From contig OZ024759.1 of NCBI GenBank assembly GCA_964016885.1, positions 1,687,001 through 1,751,000 on the forward strand: a stretch of 64,000 bases of DNA. The letters run 5' to 3'. Position numbers and translations under genes: made by a program. Under the pieces are notes generated by a model that searched no databases, was not told the origin of the DNA, and saw only the letters and a program-made list of their open reading frames with translations. Source of the stretch: Eledone cirrhosa (lineage: Eukaryota > Mollusca > Cephalopoda > Octopoda > Eledonidae). Below, in pieces: positions 42,385-57,516 of this stretch. Every line of letters begins with the position of its first letter. Position 1 is the first letter of the stretch.

Positions 42385-44080
42385 GTCGATATTAGTAACA
42401 TGACAATGTCTATATTAGTAACATGACAAAGTCTATATTAGTAACATGACAGTCTATATTACTAACATGACACAGTCTATATTAGTAACATGACACAGTC
42501 TATATTAGTAACATGACAAAGTCTATATTAGTAACATGACAAAGTCTATATTAGTAACATGACAAAGTCTATATTAGTAACATGACACAGTCTATATTAG
42601 TAACATGACACCGTCTATATTAGTAGCATGACACAGTCCATATTAGTAACATGACAAAGTCTATATTAGTAAAATGACAAAGTCTATATTAGTAACATGA
42701 CAAAGTCTTTATTAGTAACATGACACAGTCTATATTAGTAACATGACACAGTCTATATTAGTAACATGACAAAGTCTATATTAGTAACATGACAAAGTCT
42801 ATATTAGTAACATGACAAAGTCTATATTAGTAACATAACAAAGTCTATATTAGTAACATGACACAGTCTATATTAGTAACATGACACAGTCTAGATTAGT
42901 AACATGACACAGTCTATATTAGTAACATGAGACAGTCTATATTAGTAGCATGACAAAGTCTATATTAGTAACATGACACAGTCTACATTAGTAACATGAC
43001 AAAGTCTATATTAGTAACATGACACAGTCTATATTAGTAACATGAGACAGTCTATATTAGTAACATGACACAGTCTATATTAGTAACATGACACAGTCTA
43101 TATTAGTAACATGACAAAGTCTATATTAGTAACATGACAAAGTCTATATTAGTAACATGACAAAGTCTATATTAGTAACATGACAAAGTCTATATTAGTA
43201 GCATGACACAGTATATATTAGCAACATGACAAAGTCTATATTAGTAACATGACACAGTCTATATTAGTAACATGACACAGTCTATATTAGTAACATGACA
43301 CAGTCTATATTATTAACATGACAAAGTCTATATTAGTAACATGACACAGTCTATATTAGTAACATGAGACAGTCTATATTAGTAACATGACTAAGTCTAT
43401 ATTAGTAACATGACACAGTCTATATTAGTAACATGACACAGTCTATATTAGTAACATGACAAAGTCTATATTAGTTACATGACAGAGTCTATATTAGTAA
43501 CATGACAAAGTCTATATTAGTAACATGACACAGTCTATATTAGTAACATGACGAAGTCTATATTAGTAACATGACACAGTCTATATTAGTAACATGACAC
43601 AGTCTATATTAGTAACATGAAAAAGTCTATATTAGTAACATGACAAAGTCTATATTAGTAACATGACAAAGTCTATATTAGTAACATGACAAAGTCTATA
43701 TTAGTAGCATGACACAGTCTATATTAGCAACATGACAAAGTCTATATTAGTAACATGACACAGTCTATATTAGTAACATGACACAGTCTATATTAGTAAC
43801 ATGACACAGTCTATATTAGTAACATGACAAAGTCTACATTAGTAACATGACTAAGTCTATATTAGTAACATGACAATGTCTATATTAGTAACATGACACA
43901 GTCTATATTAGTAGCATGACACAGTCTATATTAGTAACATGATACAGTCTATATTAGTACCATGACAAAGTCTATATTAGTAACATGACACAGTCTATAT
44001 TAGTAACATGACAGTCTATATTAGTAGCATGAAAGTCTACATTAGTAACATGACACAGTCTATATTAGTAACATGACAAA
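42385..44080 (+). repeat. HOR unit U2' (1,696 bp), second copy
   Basis: Twin of 38925-40620 with the same length and markers: GACACCGTC near 42610, GACAGAG near 43481 and TAGCATGAAAG near 44028. The AAGGTC monomer has become AATGTC at 43878. Confidence 0.85.
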
Positions 44081-45387
44081 GTCGATATTAGTAACATGAC
44101 AATGTCTATATTAGTAACATGACAAAGTCTATATTAGTAACATGACACAGTCTATATTACTAACATGACACAGTCTATATTAGTAACATGACAAAGTCTA
44201 TATTAGTAACATGACAAAGTCTATATTAGTAACATGACACAGTCTATATTAGTAACATGACACAGTCTATATTAGTAGCATGACACAGTCTATATTAGTA
44301 ACATGATACAGTCTATATTAGTAACATGACAAAGTCTATATTAGTAATATGACAAAGTCTATCTAAGTAAAATGACAAAGTCTATATTAGTAACATGACA
44401 AAGTCTTTATTAGTAACATGACACAGTCTATATTAGTAACATGACACAGTCTATATTAGTAACATGACAAAGTCTATATTAGTAACATGACAAAGTCTAT
44501 ATTAGTAACATGACACAGTCTATATTAGTAACATGACACAGTCTATATTAGTAACATGACAAAGTCTATATTAGTAACATGACAAAGTCTATATTAGTAA
44601 CATGACACAGTCTATATTAGTAACATGACACAGTCTATATTAGTAACATGAGACAGTCTATATTAGTAGCATGACAAAGTCTATATTAGTAACATGACAC
44701 AGTCTACATTAGTAACATGACTAAGTCTATATTAGTAACATGACACAGTCTATATTAGTAACATGAGATAGTCTATATTAGTAACATGACAAAGTCTATA
44801 TTAGTAACATGACACAGTCTATATTAGTAACATGACACAGTCTATATTAGTAACATGACAATGTCTATATTAGTAACATGACACAGTCTATATTAGTAAC
44901 ATGACGAAGTCTATATTAGTAACATGACACAGTCTATATTAGTAACATGACACAGTCTATATTAGTAACATGAAAAAGTCTATATTAGTAACATGACAAA
45001 GTCTATATTAGTAACATGACAAAGTCTATATTAGTAGCATGACAAAGTCTATATTAGTAACATGACAAAGTCTATATTAGTAACATGACAAAGTCTATAT
45101 TAGTAACATGACACAGTCTATATTAGTAACATAACAAAGTCTATATTAGTAGCATGACAAAGTCTATATTAGTAACAAGACAAAGTCTATATTAGTAACA
45201 TGACAAAGTCTATATTAGTAACATGACAAAGTCTATATTAGTAACATGACAAAGTCGATATTAGTAACATGACAAAGTCTATATTAGTAACATGACACAG
45301 TATATATTAGTAACATGACAGTCTATATTAGTAACATGACAGTCTACATTAGTAACATGACACAGTCTATATTAGTAACATGACAAA
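44081..45387 (+). repeat. HOR unit U6 (1,307 bp), second copy
   Basis: Twin of 40621-41928 without the one-base insertion: TATCTAAG near 44360, GAGATAG near 44766, TAACATAAC near 45130, TAACAAGAC near 45174 and an extra GTCGAT at 45256. Confidence 0.83.
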
Positions 45388-45844
45388 GTCGATATTAGTA
45401 ACATGACAATGTCTATATTAGTAACATGACACAGTCTATATTAGTAACATGACACAGTCTATATTACTAACATGACACAGTCTATATTAGTAACATGACA
45501 CAGTCTATATTAGTAACATGACAAAGTCTATATTAGTAACATGACAAAGTCTATATTAGTAACATGACAAAGTCTATATTAGTAACATGACAAAGACTAT
45601 ATTAGTAACATGACACAGTCTATATTAGTAACATGACACAGTCTATATTAGTAGCATGACACAGTCTATTATTAGTAACATGACACAGTCTATATTAGTA
45701 ACATGAAAAAGTCTATATTAGTAACATGACAAAGTCTATATTAGTAACATGACACAGTCTATATTAGTAACATGACAGTCTATATTAGTAACATGACAGT
45801 CTACATTAGTAACATGACACAGTCTATATTAGTAACATGACAAA
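45388..45844 (+). repeat. Short HOR unit U7 (457 bp)
   Basis: A truncated U1 start with AAAGACTAT (45592), TAGCATGACACAG, a private one-base insertion (GTCTATTATTAG near 45667), GAAAAAG and the closing 21-mers. It pairs with 57061-57516, which lacks the insertion and is 456 bp. Confidence 0.82.
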
Positions 45845-47128
45845 GTCGATATTAGTAACATGACAATGTCTATATTAGTAACATGACAAAGTCTATATTA
45901 GTAACATGACACAGTCTATATAACTAACATGACACAGTCTATATTAGTAACATGACACAGTCTATATTAGTAACATGACAAAGTCTATATTAGTAACATG
46001 ACAAAGTCTATATTAGTAACATGACAAAGTCTATATTAGTAACATGACACAGTCTATATTAGTAACATGACACAGTCTATATTAGTAGCATGACACAGTC
46101 CATATTAGTAACATGATACAGTCTATATTAGTAACATGACAAAGTCTATATTAGTAAAATGACAAAGTCTATATTAGTAACATGACAAAGTCTTTATTAG
46201 TAACATGACACAGTCTATATTAGTAACATGACACAGTCTATATTAGTAACATGACAAAGTCTATATTAGTAACATGACAAAGTCTATATTAGTAACATGA
46301 CACAGTCTATATTAGTAACATGACACAGTCTATATTAGTAGCATGACAAAGTCTATATTAGTAACATGACACAGTCTACATTAGTAACATGACAAAGTCT
46401 ATATTAGTAACATGACACAGTCTATATTAGTAACATGAGACAGTCTATATTAGTAACATGACAAAGTCTATATTAGTAACATGACAAAGTCTATATTAGT
46501 AAAATGACAAAGTCTATATTAGTAACATGACAAAGTCTTTATTAGTAACATGACACAGTCTATATTAGTAACATGACACAGTCTATATTAGTAACATGAC
46601 AAAGTCTGTATTAGTAACATGACACAGTCTATATTAGTAACATGACACAGTCTATATTAGTAACATGACAAAGTCTATATTAGTAACATGACAAAGTCTA
46701 TATTAGTAACATGACAAAGTCTATATTAGTAACATGACAAAGTCTATATTAGTAGCATGACAAAGTCTGTATTAGTAACATGACAAAGTCTATATTAGTA
46801 ACATGACAAAGTCTATATTAGTAACATGACAAAGTTTATATTAGTAACATGACACAGTCTATATTAGTAACATGACAAAGTCTATATTAGTAGCATGACA
46901 AAGTCTATATTAGTAACATGACAAAGTCTATATTAGTAACATGACAAAGTCTATATTAGTAACATGACAACGTCTATATTAGTAACATGACAAAGTCTAT
47001 ATTAGTAACATGACAAAGTCTATATTAGTAACATGACACAGTCTATATTAGTAACATGACAGTCTATATTATTAACATGACAGTCTACATTAGTAACATG
47101 ACACTGTCTATATTAGTAACATGACAAA
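45845..47128 (+). repeat. HOR unit U8 (1,284 bp)
   Basis: This is marked by TATAACTAAC (about 45918), GTCCATATT then GATACAG (about 46100), GTCTACATT, GTCTGTATT, AAAGTTTATATT, GACAACGTC (about 46966), TATTATTAAC and the 21-mers. A private ACACTGTC monomer sits at about 47101. Its counterpart at 57517-58961 is 161 bp longer, exactly seven monomers. Confidence 0.8.
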
Positions 47129-49952
47129 GTCGATATTAGTAACATGACAATGTCTATATTAGTAACATGACAAAGTCTATATTAGTAATATGACAAAGTC
47201 CATATTAGTAAAATGACAAAGTCTATATTAGTAACATGACAAAGTCTTTATTAGTAACATGACACAGTCTATATTAGTAACATGACACAGTCTATATTAG
47301 TAACATGACAAAGTCTATATTAGTAACATGACAAAGTCTATATTAGTAACATGACACAGTCTATATTAGTAACATGACACAGTCTATATTAGTAACATGA
47401 CAAAGTCTATATTAGTAACATGACAAAGTCTATATTAGTAACATGACACAGTCTATATTAGTAACATGACACAGTCTATATTAGTAACATGAGACAGTCT
47501 ATATTAGTAGCATGACAAAGTCTATATTAGTAACATGACACAGTCTACATTAGTAACATGACAAAGTCTATATTAGTAACATGACACAGTCTATATTAGT
47601 AACATGAGACAGTCTATATTAGTAACATGACAAAGTCTATATTAGTAACATGACACAGTCTATATTAGTAACATGACACAGTCTATATTAGTAACATGAC
47701 AAAGTCTATATTAGTAACATGACAAAGTCTATATTAGTAACATGACAAAGTCTATATTAGTAACATGACACAGTCTATATTAGTAACATGACACAGTCTA
47801 TATTAGTAACATGACAAAGTCTATATTAGTAACATGACAAAGTCTATATTAGTAACATGACAAAGTCTATATTAGTAACATGACAAAGTCTATATTAGTA
47901 GCATGACACAGTCTATATTAGCAACATGACAAAGTCTATATTAGTAACATGACACAGTCTATATTAGTAGCATGACAAAGTCTGTATTAGTAACATGACA
48001 AAGTCTATATTAGTAACATGACAAAGTCTATATTAGTAACATGACAAAGTCTATATTAGTAACATGACACAGTCTATATTAGTAACATGACACAGTCTAT
48101 ATTAGTAGCATGACACAGTCTATATTAGTAACATGATACAGTCTATATTAGTAACATGACAAAGTCTATATTAGTAACATGACAAAGTCTATATTAGTAA
48201 AATGACAAAGTCTATATTAGTAACATGACAAAGTCTTTATTAGTAAGATGACACAGTCTATATTAGTAACATGACACAGTCTATATTAGTAACATGACAA
48301 AGTCTATATTAGTAACATGACAAAGTCTATATTAGTAACATGACACAGTCTATATTAGTAACATCACACAGTCTATATTAGTAACATGACAAAGTCTATA
48401 TTAGTAACATGACAAAGTCTATATTAGTAACATGACACAGTCTATATTAGTAACATGACACAGTCTATATTAGTAACATGACACAGTCTATATTAGTAAC
48501 ATGAGACAGTCTATATTAGTAGCATGACAAAGTCTATATTAGTAACATGACACAGTCTACATTAGTAACATGACAAAGTCTATATTAGTAACATGACACA
48601 GTCTATATTAGTAACATGACGAAGTCTATATTAGTAACATGACACAGTCTATATTAGTAACATGACACAGTCTATATTAGTAACATGAAAAAGTCTATAT
48701 TAGTAACATGACACAGTCTATATTAGTAACATGACAAAGTCTATATTAGTAACATGACAAAGTCTATATTAGTAGCATGACAAGTCTATATTAGCAACAT
48801 GACAAAGTCTATATTAGTAACATGACACAGTCTATATTAGTAACATGACACAGTCTATATTAGTAACATGACACAGTCTATATTAGTAACATGACAAAGT
48901 CTACATTAGTAACATGACGAAGTCTATATTAGTAACATGACAAGGTCTGTATTAGTAACATGACACAGTCTATATTAGTAGCATGACACAGTCTATATTA
49001 GTAACATGACAAAGTCTATATTAGTAACATGACACAGTCTATATTAGTAACATGAGACAGTCTATATTAGTAACATGACAAAGTCTATATTAGTAACATG
49101 ACACAGTCTATATTAGTAACATGACACAGTCTATATTAGTAACATGACACAGTCTACATTAGTAACATGACAAAGTCTATATTAGTAACATGACACAGTC
49201 TATATTAGTAACATGAGACAGTCTATATTAGTAACATGACAAAGTCTATATTAGTAACATGACACAGTCTATATTAGTAACATGACACAGTCTATATTAG
49301 TAACATGACAAAGTCTATATTAGTAACATGACAAAGTCTATATTAGTAACATGACAAAGTCTATATTAGTAACATGACACAGTCTATATTAGTAACATGA
49401 CACAGTCTATATTAGTAACATGACAAAGTCTATATTAGTAACATGACAAAGTCTATATTAGTAACATGACAAAGTCTATATTAGTAACATGACAAAGTCT
49501 ATATTAGTAGCATGACACAGTCTATATTAGCAACATGACAAAGTCTATATTAGTAACATGACACAGTCTATATTAGTAGCATGACAAAGTCTGTATTAGT
49601 AACATGACAAAGTCTATATTAGTAACATGACAAAGTCTATATTAGTAACATGACAAAGTCTATATTAGTAACATGACACAGTCTATATTAGTAACATGAC
49701 AAAGTCTATATTAGTAGTATGACAAAGTCTATATTAGTAACATGACAAAGTCTATATTAGTAACATGACAAAGTCTATATTAGTAACATGACAAAGTCTA
49801 TATTAGTAACATGACAAAGTCGATATTAGTAACATGACAAAGTCTATATTAGTAACATGACACAGTATATATTAGTAACATGACAGTCTATATTAGTAAC
49901 ATGACAGTCTACATTAGTAACATGACACAGTCTATATTAGTAACATGACAAA
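47129..49952 (+). repeat. Composite unit: U5 interrupted by a U1 segment (2,824 bp)
   Basis: This starts as U5 (GTCCATATT with TAAAATG near 47200). Near 48060 it switches into U1 (TAAGATGAC near 48246, TAACATCAC near 48363, 22-mer near 48778, AAGGTCTG near 48943) and near 49000 returns to U5 (GAGACAG, TAGCAAC, TAGTATGAC near 49718, extra GTCGAT near 49819). It exceeds the 1,215-bp U5 form by 1,609 bp, which is 70 monomers minus the 1 bp of the 22-mer. Confidence 0.82.
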
Positions 49953-51488
49953 GTCGATATTAGTAACATGACAATGTCTATATTAGTAACATGACATAGT
50001 CTATATTACTAACATGACACAGTCTATATTAGTAACATGACACAGTCTATATTAGTAACATGACAAAGTCTATATTAGTAACATGACAAAGTCTATATTA
50101 GTAACATGACAAAGTCTATATTAGTAACATGACACAGTCTATATTAGTAACATGACACAGTCTATATTAGTAGCATGACACAGTCTATATTAGTAACATG
50201 ATACAGTCTATATTAGTAACATGACAAAGTCTATATTAGTAACATGACAAAGTCTATATTAGTAAAATGACAAAGTCTATATTAGTAACATGACAAAGTC
50301 TTTATTAGTAAGATGACACAGTCTATATTAGTAACATGACACAGTCTATATTAGTAACATGACAAAGTCTATATTAGTAACATGACAAAGTCTATATTAG
50401 TAACATGACACAGTCTATATTAGTAACATCACACAGTCTATATTAGTAACATGACAAAGTCTATATTAGTAACATGACAAAGTCTATATTAGTAACATGA
50501 CACAGTCTATATTAGTAACATGACACAGTCTATATTAGTAACATGACACAGTCTATATTAGTAACATGAGACAGTCTATATTAGTAGCATGACAAAGTCT
50601 ATATTAGTAACATGACACAGTCTACATTAGTAACATGACAAAGTCTATATTAGTAACATGACACAGTCTATATTAGTAACATGACGAAGTCTATATTAGT
50701 AACATGACACAGTCTATATTAGTAACATGACACAGTCTATATTAGTAACATGAAAAAGTCTATATTAGTAACATGACAAAGTCTATATTAGTAACATGAC
50801 AAAGTCTATATTAGTAACATGACAAAGTCTATATTAGTAGCATGACAAGTCTATATTAGCAACATGACAAAGTCTATATTAGTAACATGACACAGTCTAT
50901 ATTAGTAACATGACACAGTCTATATTAGTAACATGACACAGTCTATATTAGTAACATGACAAAGTCTACATTAGTAACATGACGAAGTCTATATTAGTAA
51001 CATGACAAGGTCTGTATTAGTAACATGACACAGTCTATATTAGTAGCATGACACAGTCTATATTAGTAACATGATACAGTCTATATTAGTAACATGACAA
51101 AGTCTATATTAGTAACATGACAAAGTCTATATTAGTAAAATGACAAAGTCTATATTAGTAACATGACACAGTCTTTATTAGTAACATGACACAGTCTATA
51201 TTAGTAACATGACACAGTCTATATTAGTAACATGACAAAGTCTATATTAGTAGCATGACAAAGTCTATATTAGTAACATGACAAAGTCTATATTAGTAAC
51301 ATGACAAAGTCTATATTAGTAACATGACAACGTCTATATTAGTAACATGACAAAGTCTATATTAGTAACATGACAAAGTCTATATTAGTAACATGACACA
51401 GTCTATATTAGTAACATGACAGTCTATATTATTAACATGACAGTCTACATTAGTAACATGACACAGTCTATATTAGTAACATGACAAA
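49953..51488 (+). repeat. Truncated U1 fused to a U4/U8-type end (1,536 bp)
   Basis: U1 order runs to TAAAATG/GTCTTTATT near 51175 (TAAGATGAC near 50310, TAACATCAC near 50427, 22-mer near 50838). It then changes near 51240 to an ending with GACAACGTC (about 51326) and TATTATTAAC. Near the start a GACATAGTC monomer (about 49993) sits where two monomers are expected, consistent with a one-monomer loss by recombination. Confidence 0.8.
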
Positions 51489-52703
51489 GTCGATATTAGT
51501 AACATGACAATGTCTATATTAGTAACATGACAAAGTCTATATTAGTAATATGACAAAGTCTATATTAGTAAAATGACAAAGTCTATATTAGTAACATGAC
51601 AAAGTCTTTATTAGTAACATGACACAGTCTATATTAGTAACATGACACAGTCTATATTAGTAACATGACAAAGTCTATATTAGTAACATGACAAAGTCTA
51701 TATTAGTAACATGACACAGTCTATATTAGTAACATGACACAGTCTATATTAGTAACATGACAAAGTCTATATTAGTAACATGACAAAGTCCATATTAGTA
51801 ACATGACACAGTCTATATTAGTAACATGACACAGTCTATATTAGTAACATGAGACAGTCTATATTAGTAGCATGACAAAGTCTATATTAGTAACATGACA
51901 CAGTCTACATTAGTAACATGACAAAGTCTATATTAGTAACATGACACAGTCTATATTAGTAACATGAGACAGTCTATATTAGTAACATGACAAAGTCTAT
52001 ATTAGTAACATGACACAGTCTATATTAGTAACATGACACAGTCTATATTAGTAACATGACAAAGTCTATATTAGTAACATGACAAAGTCTATATTAGTAA
52101 CATGACAAAGTCTATATTAGTAACATGACACAGTCTATATTAGTAACATGACACAGTCTATATTAGTAACATGACAAAGTCTATATTAGTAACATGACAA
52201 AGTCTATATTAGTAACATGACAAAGTCTATATTAGTAACATGACAAAGTCTATATTAGTAGCATGACACAGTCTATATTAGCAACATGACAAAGTCTATA
52301 TTAGTAACATGACACAGTCTATATTAGTAGCATGACAAAGTCTGTATTAGTAACATGACAAAGTCTATATTAGTAACATGACAAAGTCTATATTAGTAAC
52401 ATGACAAAGTCTATATTAGTAACATGAAACAGTCTATATTAGTAACATGACAAAGTCTATATTAGTAGTATGACAAAGTCTATATTAGTAACATGACAAA
52501 GTCTATATTAGTAACATGACAAAGTCTATATTAGTAACATGACAAAGTCTATATTAGTAACATGACAAAGTCGATATTAGTAACATGACAAAGTCTATAT
52601 TAGTAACATGACACAGTATATATTAGTAACATGACAGTCTATATTAGTAACATGACAGTCTACATTAGTAACATGACACAGTCTATATTAGTAACATGAC
52701 AAA
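51489..52703 (+). repeat. HOR unit U5 (1,215 bp)
   Basis: A full U5 with TAATATGAC, GAGACAG twice, TAGCAAC, TAGTATGAC near 52466, extra GTCGAT near 52570 and GTATATATT. It is one monomer longer than the U5 units at 15211 and 27959 and equal to the one at 58962. A GTCCATATT (about 51789) and a GAAACAG monomer (about 52427) are private. Confidence 0.84.
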
Positions 52704-54377
52704 GTCGATATTAGTAACATGACAATGTCTATATTAGTAACATGACAAAGTCTATATTAGTAACATGACACAGTCTATATTACTAACATGACACAGTCTA
52801 TATTAGTAACATGACACAGTCTATATTAGTAACATGACAAAGTCTATATTAGTAACATGACAAAGTCTATATTAGTAACATGACAAAGTCTATATTAGTA
52901 ACATGACACAGTCTATATTAGTAACATGACACAGTCTATATTAGTAGCATGACACAGTCTATATTAGTAACATGATACAGTCTATATTAGTAACATGACA
53001 AAGTCTATATTAGTAACATGACAAAGTCTATATTAGTAAAATGACAAAGTCTATATTAGTAACATGACAAAGTCTTTATTAGTAAGATGACACAGTCTAT
53101 ATTAGTAACATGACACAGTCTATATTAGTAACATGACAAAGTCTATATTAGTAACATGACAAAGTCTATATTAGTAACATGACACAGTCTATATTAGTAA
53201 CATCACACAGTCTATATTAGTAACATGACAAAGTCTATATTAGTAACATGACAAAGTCTATATTAGTAACATGACACAGTCTATATTAGTAACATGACAC
53301 AGTCTATATTAGTAACATGAGACAGTCTATATTAGTAGCATGACAAAGTCTATATTAGTAACATGACACAGTCTACATTAGTAACATGACAAAGTCTATA
53401 TTAGTAACATGACACAGTCTATATTAGTAACATGACGAAGTCTATATTAGTAACATGACACAGTCTATATTAGTAACATGACACAGTCTATATTAGTAAC
53501 ATGAAAAAGTCTATATTAGTAACATGACAAAGTCTATATTAGTAACATGACAAAGTCTATATTAGTAGCATGACAAGTCTATATTAGCAACATGACAAAG
53601 TCTATATTAGTAACATGACACAGTCTATATTAGTAACATGACACAGTCTATATTAGTAACATGACAAAGTCTACATTAGTAACATGACAAAGTCTATATT
53701 AGTAACATGACAAGGTCTGTATTAGTAACATGACACAGTCTATATTAGTAGCATGACACAGTCTATATTAGTAACATGATACAGTCTATATTAGTAACAT
53801 GACAAAGTCTATATTAGTAACATGACAAAGTCTATATTAGTAAAATGACAAAGTCTATATTAGTAACATGACAAAGTCTTTATTAGTAACATGACACAGT
53901 CTATATTAGTAACATGACACATTCTATATTAGTAACATGACAAAGTCTATATTAGTAACATGACAAAGTCTATATTAGTAACATGACAAAGTCTATATTA
54001 GTAGCATGACAAAGTCTGTATTTGTAACATGACAAAGTCTATATTAGTAACATGACAAAGTCTGTATTAGTAACATGACAAAGTCTATATTAGTAACATG
54101 ACACAGTCTATATTAGTAACATGACAAAGTCTATATTAGTAGCATGACACAGTCTATATTAGTAACATGACAAAGTCTATATTAGTAACATGACAAAGTC
54201 TATATTAGTAACATGACAAAGTCTATATTAGTAACATGACAAAGTCTATATTAGTAACATGACAAAGTCTATATTAGTAACATGACACAGTCTATATTAG
54301 TAACATGACAGTCTATATTAGTAACATGACAGTCTACATTAGTAACATGACACAGTCTATATTAGTAACATGACAAA
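52704..54377 (+). repeat. HOR unit U1 with three monomers lost (1,674 bp)
   Basis: This has the U1 order but is 69 bp short of 1,743. One monomer is missing in each of three homogeneous runs: ACA before GAGACAG (about 53290), AAA after GAAAAAG (about 53520) and ACA before GTCTACATT (about 53650). A private ACATTCTAT monomer lies near 53931. Confidence 0.84.
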
Positions 54378-55937
54378 GTCGATATTAGTAACATGACAAT
54401 GTCTATATTAGTAACATGACAAAGTCTATATTAGTAACATGACACAGTCTATATTACTAACATGACAAAGTCTATATTAGTAACATGACACAGTCTATAT
54501 TAGTAACATGACAAAGTCTATATTAGTAACATGACAAAGTCTATATTAGTAACATGACAAAGTCTATATTAGTAACATGACACAGTCTATATTAGTAACA
54601 TGACACAGTCTATATTAGTAGCATGACACAGTCCATATTAGTAACATGACAAAGTCTATATTAGTAAAATGACAAAGTCTATATTAGTAACATGACAAGG
54701 TCTTTATTAGTAACATGACACAGTCTATATTAGTAACATGACACAGTCTATATTAGTAACATGACAAAGTCTATATTAGTAACATGACAAAGTCTATATT
54801 AGTAACATGACAAAGTCTATATTAGTAACATGACAAAGTCTATATTAGTAACATGACACAGTCTATATTAGTAACATGACACAGTCTAGATTAGTAACAT
54901 GACACAGTCTATATTAGTAACATGAGACAGTCTATATTAGTAGCATGACAAAGTCTATATTAGTAACATGACACAGTCTACATTAGTAACATGACAAAGT
55001 CTATATTAGTAACATGACACAGTCTATATTAGTAACATGAGACAGTCTATATTAGTAACATGACAAAGTCTATATTAGTAACATGACACAGTCTATATTA
55101 GTAACATGACAAAGTCTATATTAGTAACATGACAAAGTCTATATTAGTAACATGACAAAGTCTATATTAGTAACATGACAAAGTCTATATTAGTAGCATG
55201 ACACAGTCTATATTAGCAACATGACAAAGTCTATATTAGTAACATGACACAGTCTATATTAGTAACATGACACAGTCTATATTAGTAACATGACACAGTC
55301 TATATTATTAACATGACAAAGTCTATATTAGTAACATGACACAGTCTATATTAGTAACATGAGACAGTCTATATTAGTAACATGACTAAGTCTATATTAG
55401 TAACATGACACAGTCTATATTAGTAACATGACACAGTCTATATTAGTAACATGACAAAGTCTATATTAGTTACATGACAAAGTCTATATTAGTAACATGA
55501 CAAATTCTATATTAGTAACATGACACAGTCTATATTAGTAACATGACGAAGTCTATATTAGTAACATGACACAGTCTATATTAGTAACATGACACAGTCT
55601 ATATTAGTAACATGAAAAAGTCTATATTAGTAACATGACAAAGTCTATATTAGTAACATGACAAAGTCTATATTAGTAACATGACAAAGTCTACATTAGT
55701 AACATGACTAAGTCTATATTAGTAACATGACAAGGTCTATATTAGTAACATGACACAGTCTATATTAGTAGCATGACACAGTCTATATTAGTAACATGAT
55801 ACAGTCTATATTAGTACCATGACAAAGTCTATATTAGTAACATGACACAGTCTATATTAGTAACATGACAGTCTATATTAGTAGCATGACAGTCTACATT
55901 AGTAACATGACACAGTCTATATTAGTAACATGACAAA
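54378..55937 (+). repeat. HOR unit, U2/U2' type (1,560 bp)
   Basis: This follows U2' (GTCCATATT near 54631, GTCTAGATT near 54886, TATTATTAAC near 55304, TACCATG near 55817) but lacks the GACACCGTC and GTATATATTAGCAAC forms. It has an AAATTCTAT monomer near 55503. The 21-mer that reads TAGCATGAAAG in other U2' units is TAGCATGACAG here (about 55882). It may be an older or separate lineage of U2'. Confidence 0.78.
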
Positions 55938-57060
55938 GTCGATATTAGTAACATGACAATGTCTATATTAGTAACATGACAAAGTCTATATTAGTAACAT
56001 GACACAGTCTATATTACTAACATGACGAAGTCTATATTAGTAACATGACACAGTCTATATTAGTAACATGACACAGTCTATATTAGTAACATGACAAAGT
56101 CTATATTAGTAACATGACACAGTCTATATTAGTAACATGACACAGTCTATATTAGTAGCATGACACAGTCTATATTAGTAACATGATACAGTCTATATTA
56201 GTAACATGACAAAGTCTATATTAGTAATATGACAAAGTCTATATTAGTAAAATGACAAAGTCTATATTAGTAACATGACAAAGTCTTTATTAGTAACATG
56301 ACACAGTCTATATTAGTAACATGACACAGTCTATATTAGTAACATGACACAGTCTATATTAGTAACATGACACAGTCTATATTAGTAACATGACAAAGTC
56401 TATATTAGTAACATGACAAAGTCTATATTAGTAACATGACACAGTCTATATTAGTAACATGACACAGTCTATATTAGTAACATGAGACAGTCTATATTAG
56501 TAGCATGACAAAGTCTATATTAGTAACATGACACAGTCTATATTAGTAACATGACACAGTCTATATTAGTAACATGACAAAGTCTATATTAGTAACATGA
56601 CACAGTCTATATTAGTAACATGACGAAGTCTATATTAGTAACATGACACAGTCTATATTAGTAACATGACACAGTCTATATTAGTAACATGAAAAAGTCT
56701 ATATTAGTAACATGACAAAGTCTATATTAGTAACATGACAAAGTCTATATTAGTAACATGACAAAGTCTATATTAGTAACATGACACAGTCTATATTAGT
56801 AACATAACAAAGTCTATATTAGTAGCATGACAAAGTCTATATTAGTAACAAGACAAAGTCTATATTAGTAACATGACAAAGTCTATATTAGTAACATGAC
56901 AAAGTCTATATTAGTAACATGACAAAGTCGATATTAGTAACATGACAAAGTCTATATTAGTAACATGACACAGTATATATTAGTAACATGACAGTCTATA
57001 TTAGTAACATGACAGTCTACATTAGTAACATGACACAGTCTATATTAGTAACATGACAAA
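55938..57060 (+). repeat. HOR unit, U6 type (1,123 bp)
   Basis: This ends like U6 (TAACATAAC near 56805, TAACAAGAC near 56846, extra GTCGAT near 56927, GTATATATT). It lacks TATCTAAG and GAGATAG and is shorter than the 1,307-bp U6 units. It keeps the unmutated GTCTATATT with TAATATG (about 56225). Confidence 0.8.
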
Positions 57061-57516
57061 GTCGATATTAGTAACATGACAATGTCTATATTAGTAACAT
57101 GACACAGTCTATATTAGTAACATGACACAGTCTATATTACTAACATGACACAGTCTATATTAGTAACATGACACAGTCTATATTAGTAACATGACAAAGT
57201 CTATATTAGTAACATGACAAAGTCTATATTAGTAACATGACAAAGTCTATATTAGTAACATGACAAAGACTATATTAGTAACATGACACAGTCTATATTA
57301 GTAACATGACACAGTCTATATTAGTAGCATGACACAGTCTATATTAGTAACATGACACAGTCTATATTAGTAACATGAAAAAGTCTATATTAGTAACATG
57401 ACAAAGTCTATATTAGTAACATGACACAGTCTATATTAGTAACATGACAGTCTATATTAGTAACATGACAGTCTACATTAGTAACATGACACAGTCTATA
57501 TTAGTAACATGACAAA
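57061..57516 (+). repeat. Short HOR unit U7 (456 bp)
   Basis: Counterpart of 45388-45844 at an offset of 11,673 bp, with the AAAGACTAT monomer at 57265. It lacks the one-base insertion of that copy. Confidence 0.83.

Larger units (their letters stand above)
42124..45590 (+). repeat. 3,460-bp tandem duplication, second copy
   Basis: This continues the same order as 38664-42123. Beyond about 45590 the copies diverge: this one has an AAAGACTAT monomer where the first joins TAGC. Divergence at the markers checked is very low, so the duplication is recent but probably older than the exact one at 28-32 kb. Confidence 0.86.
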
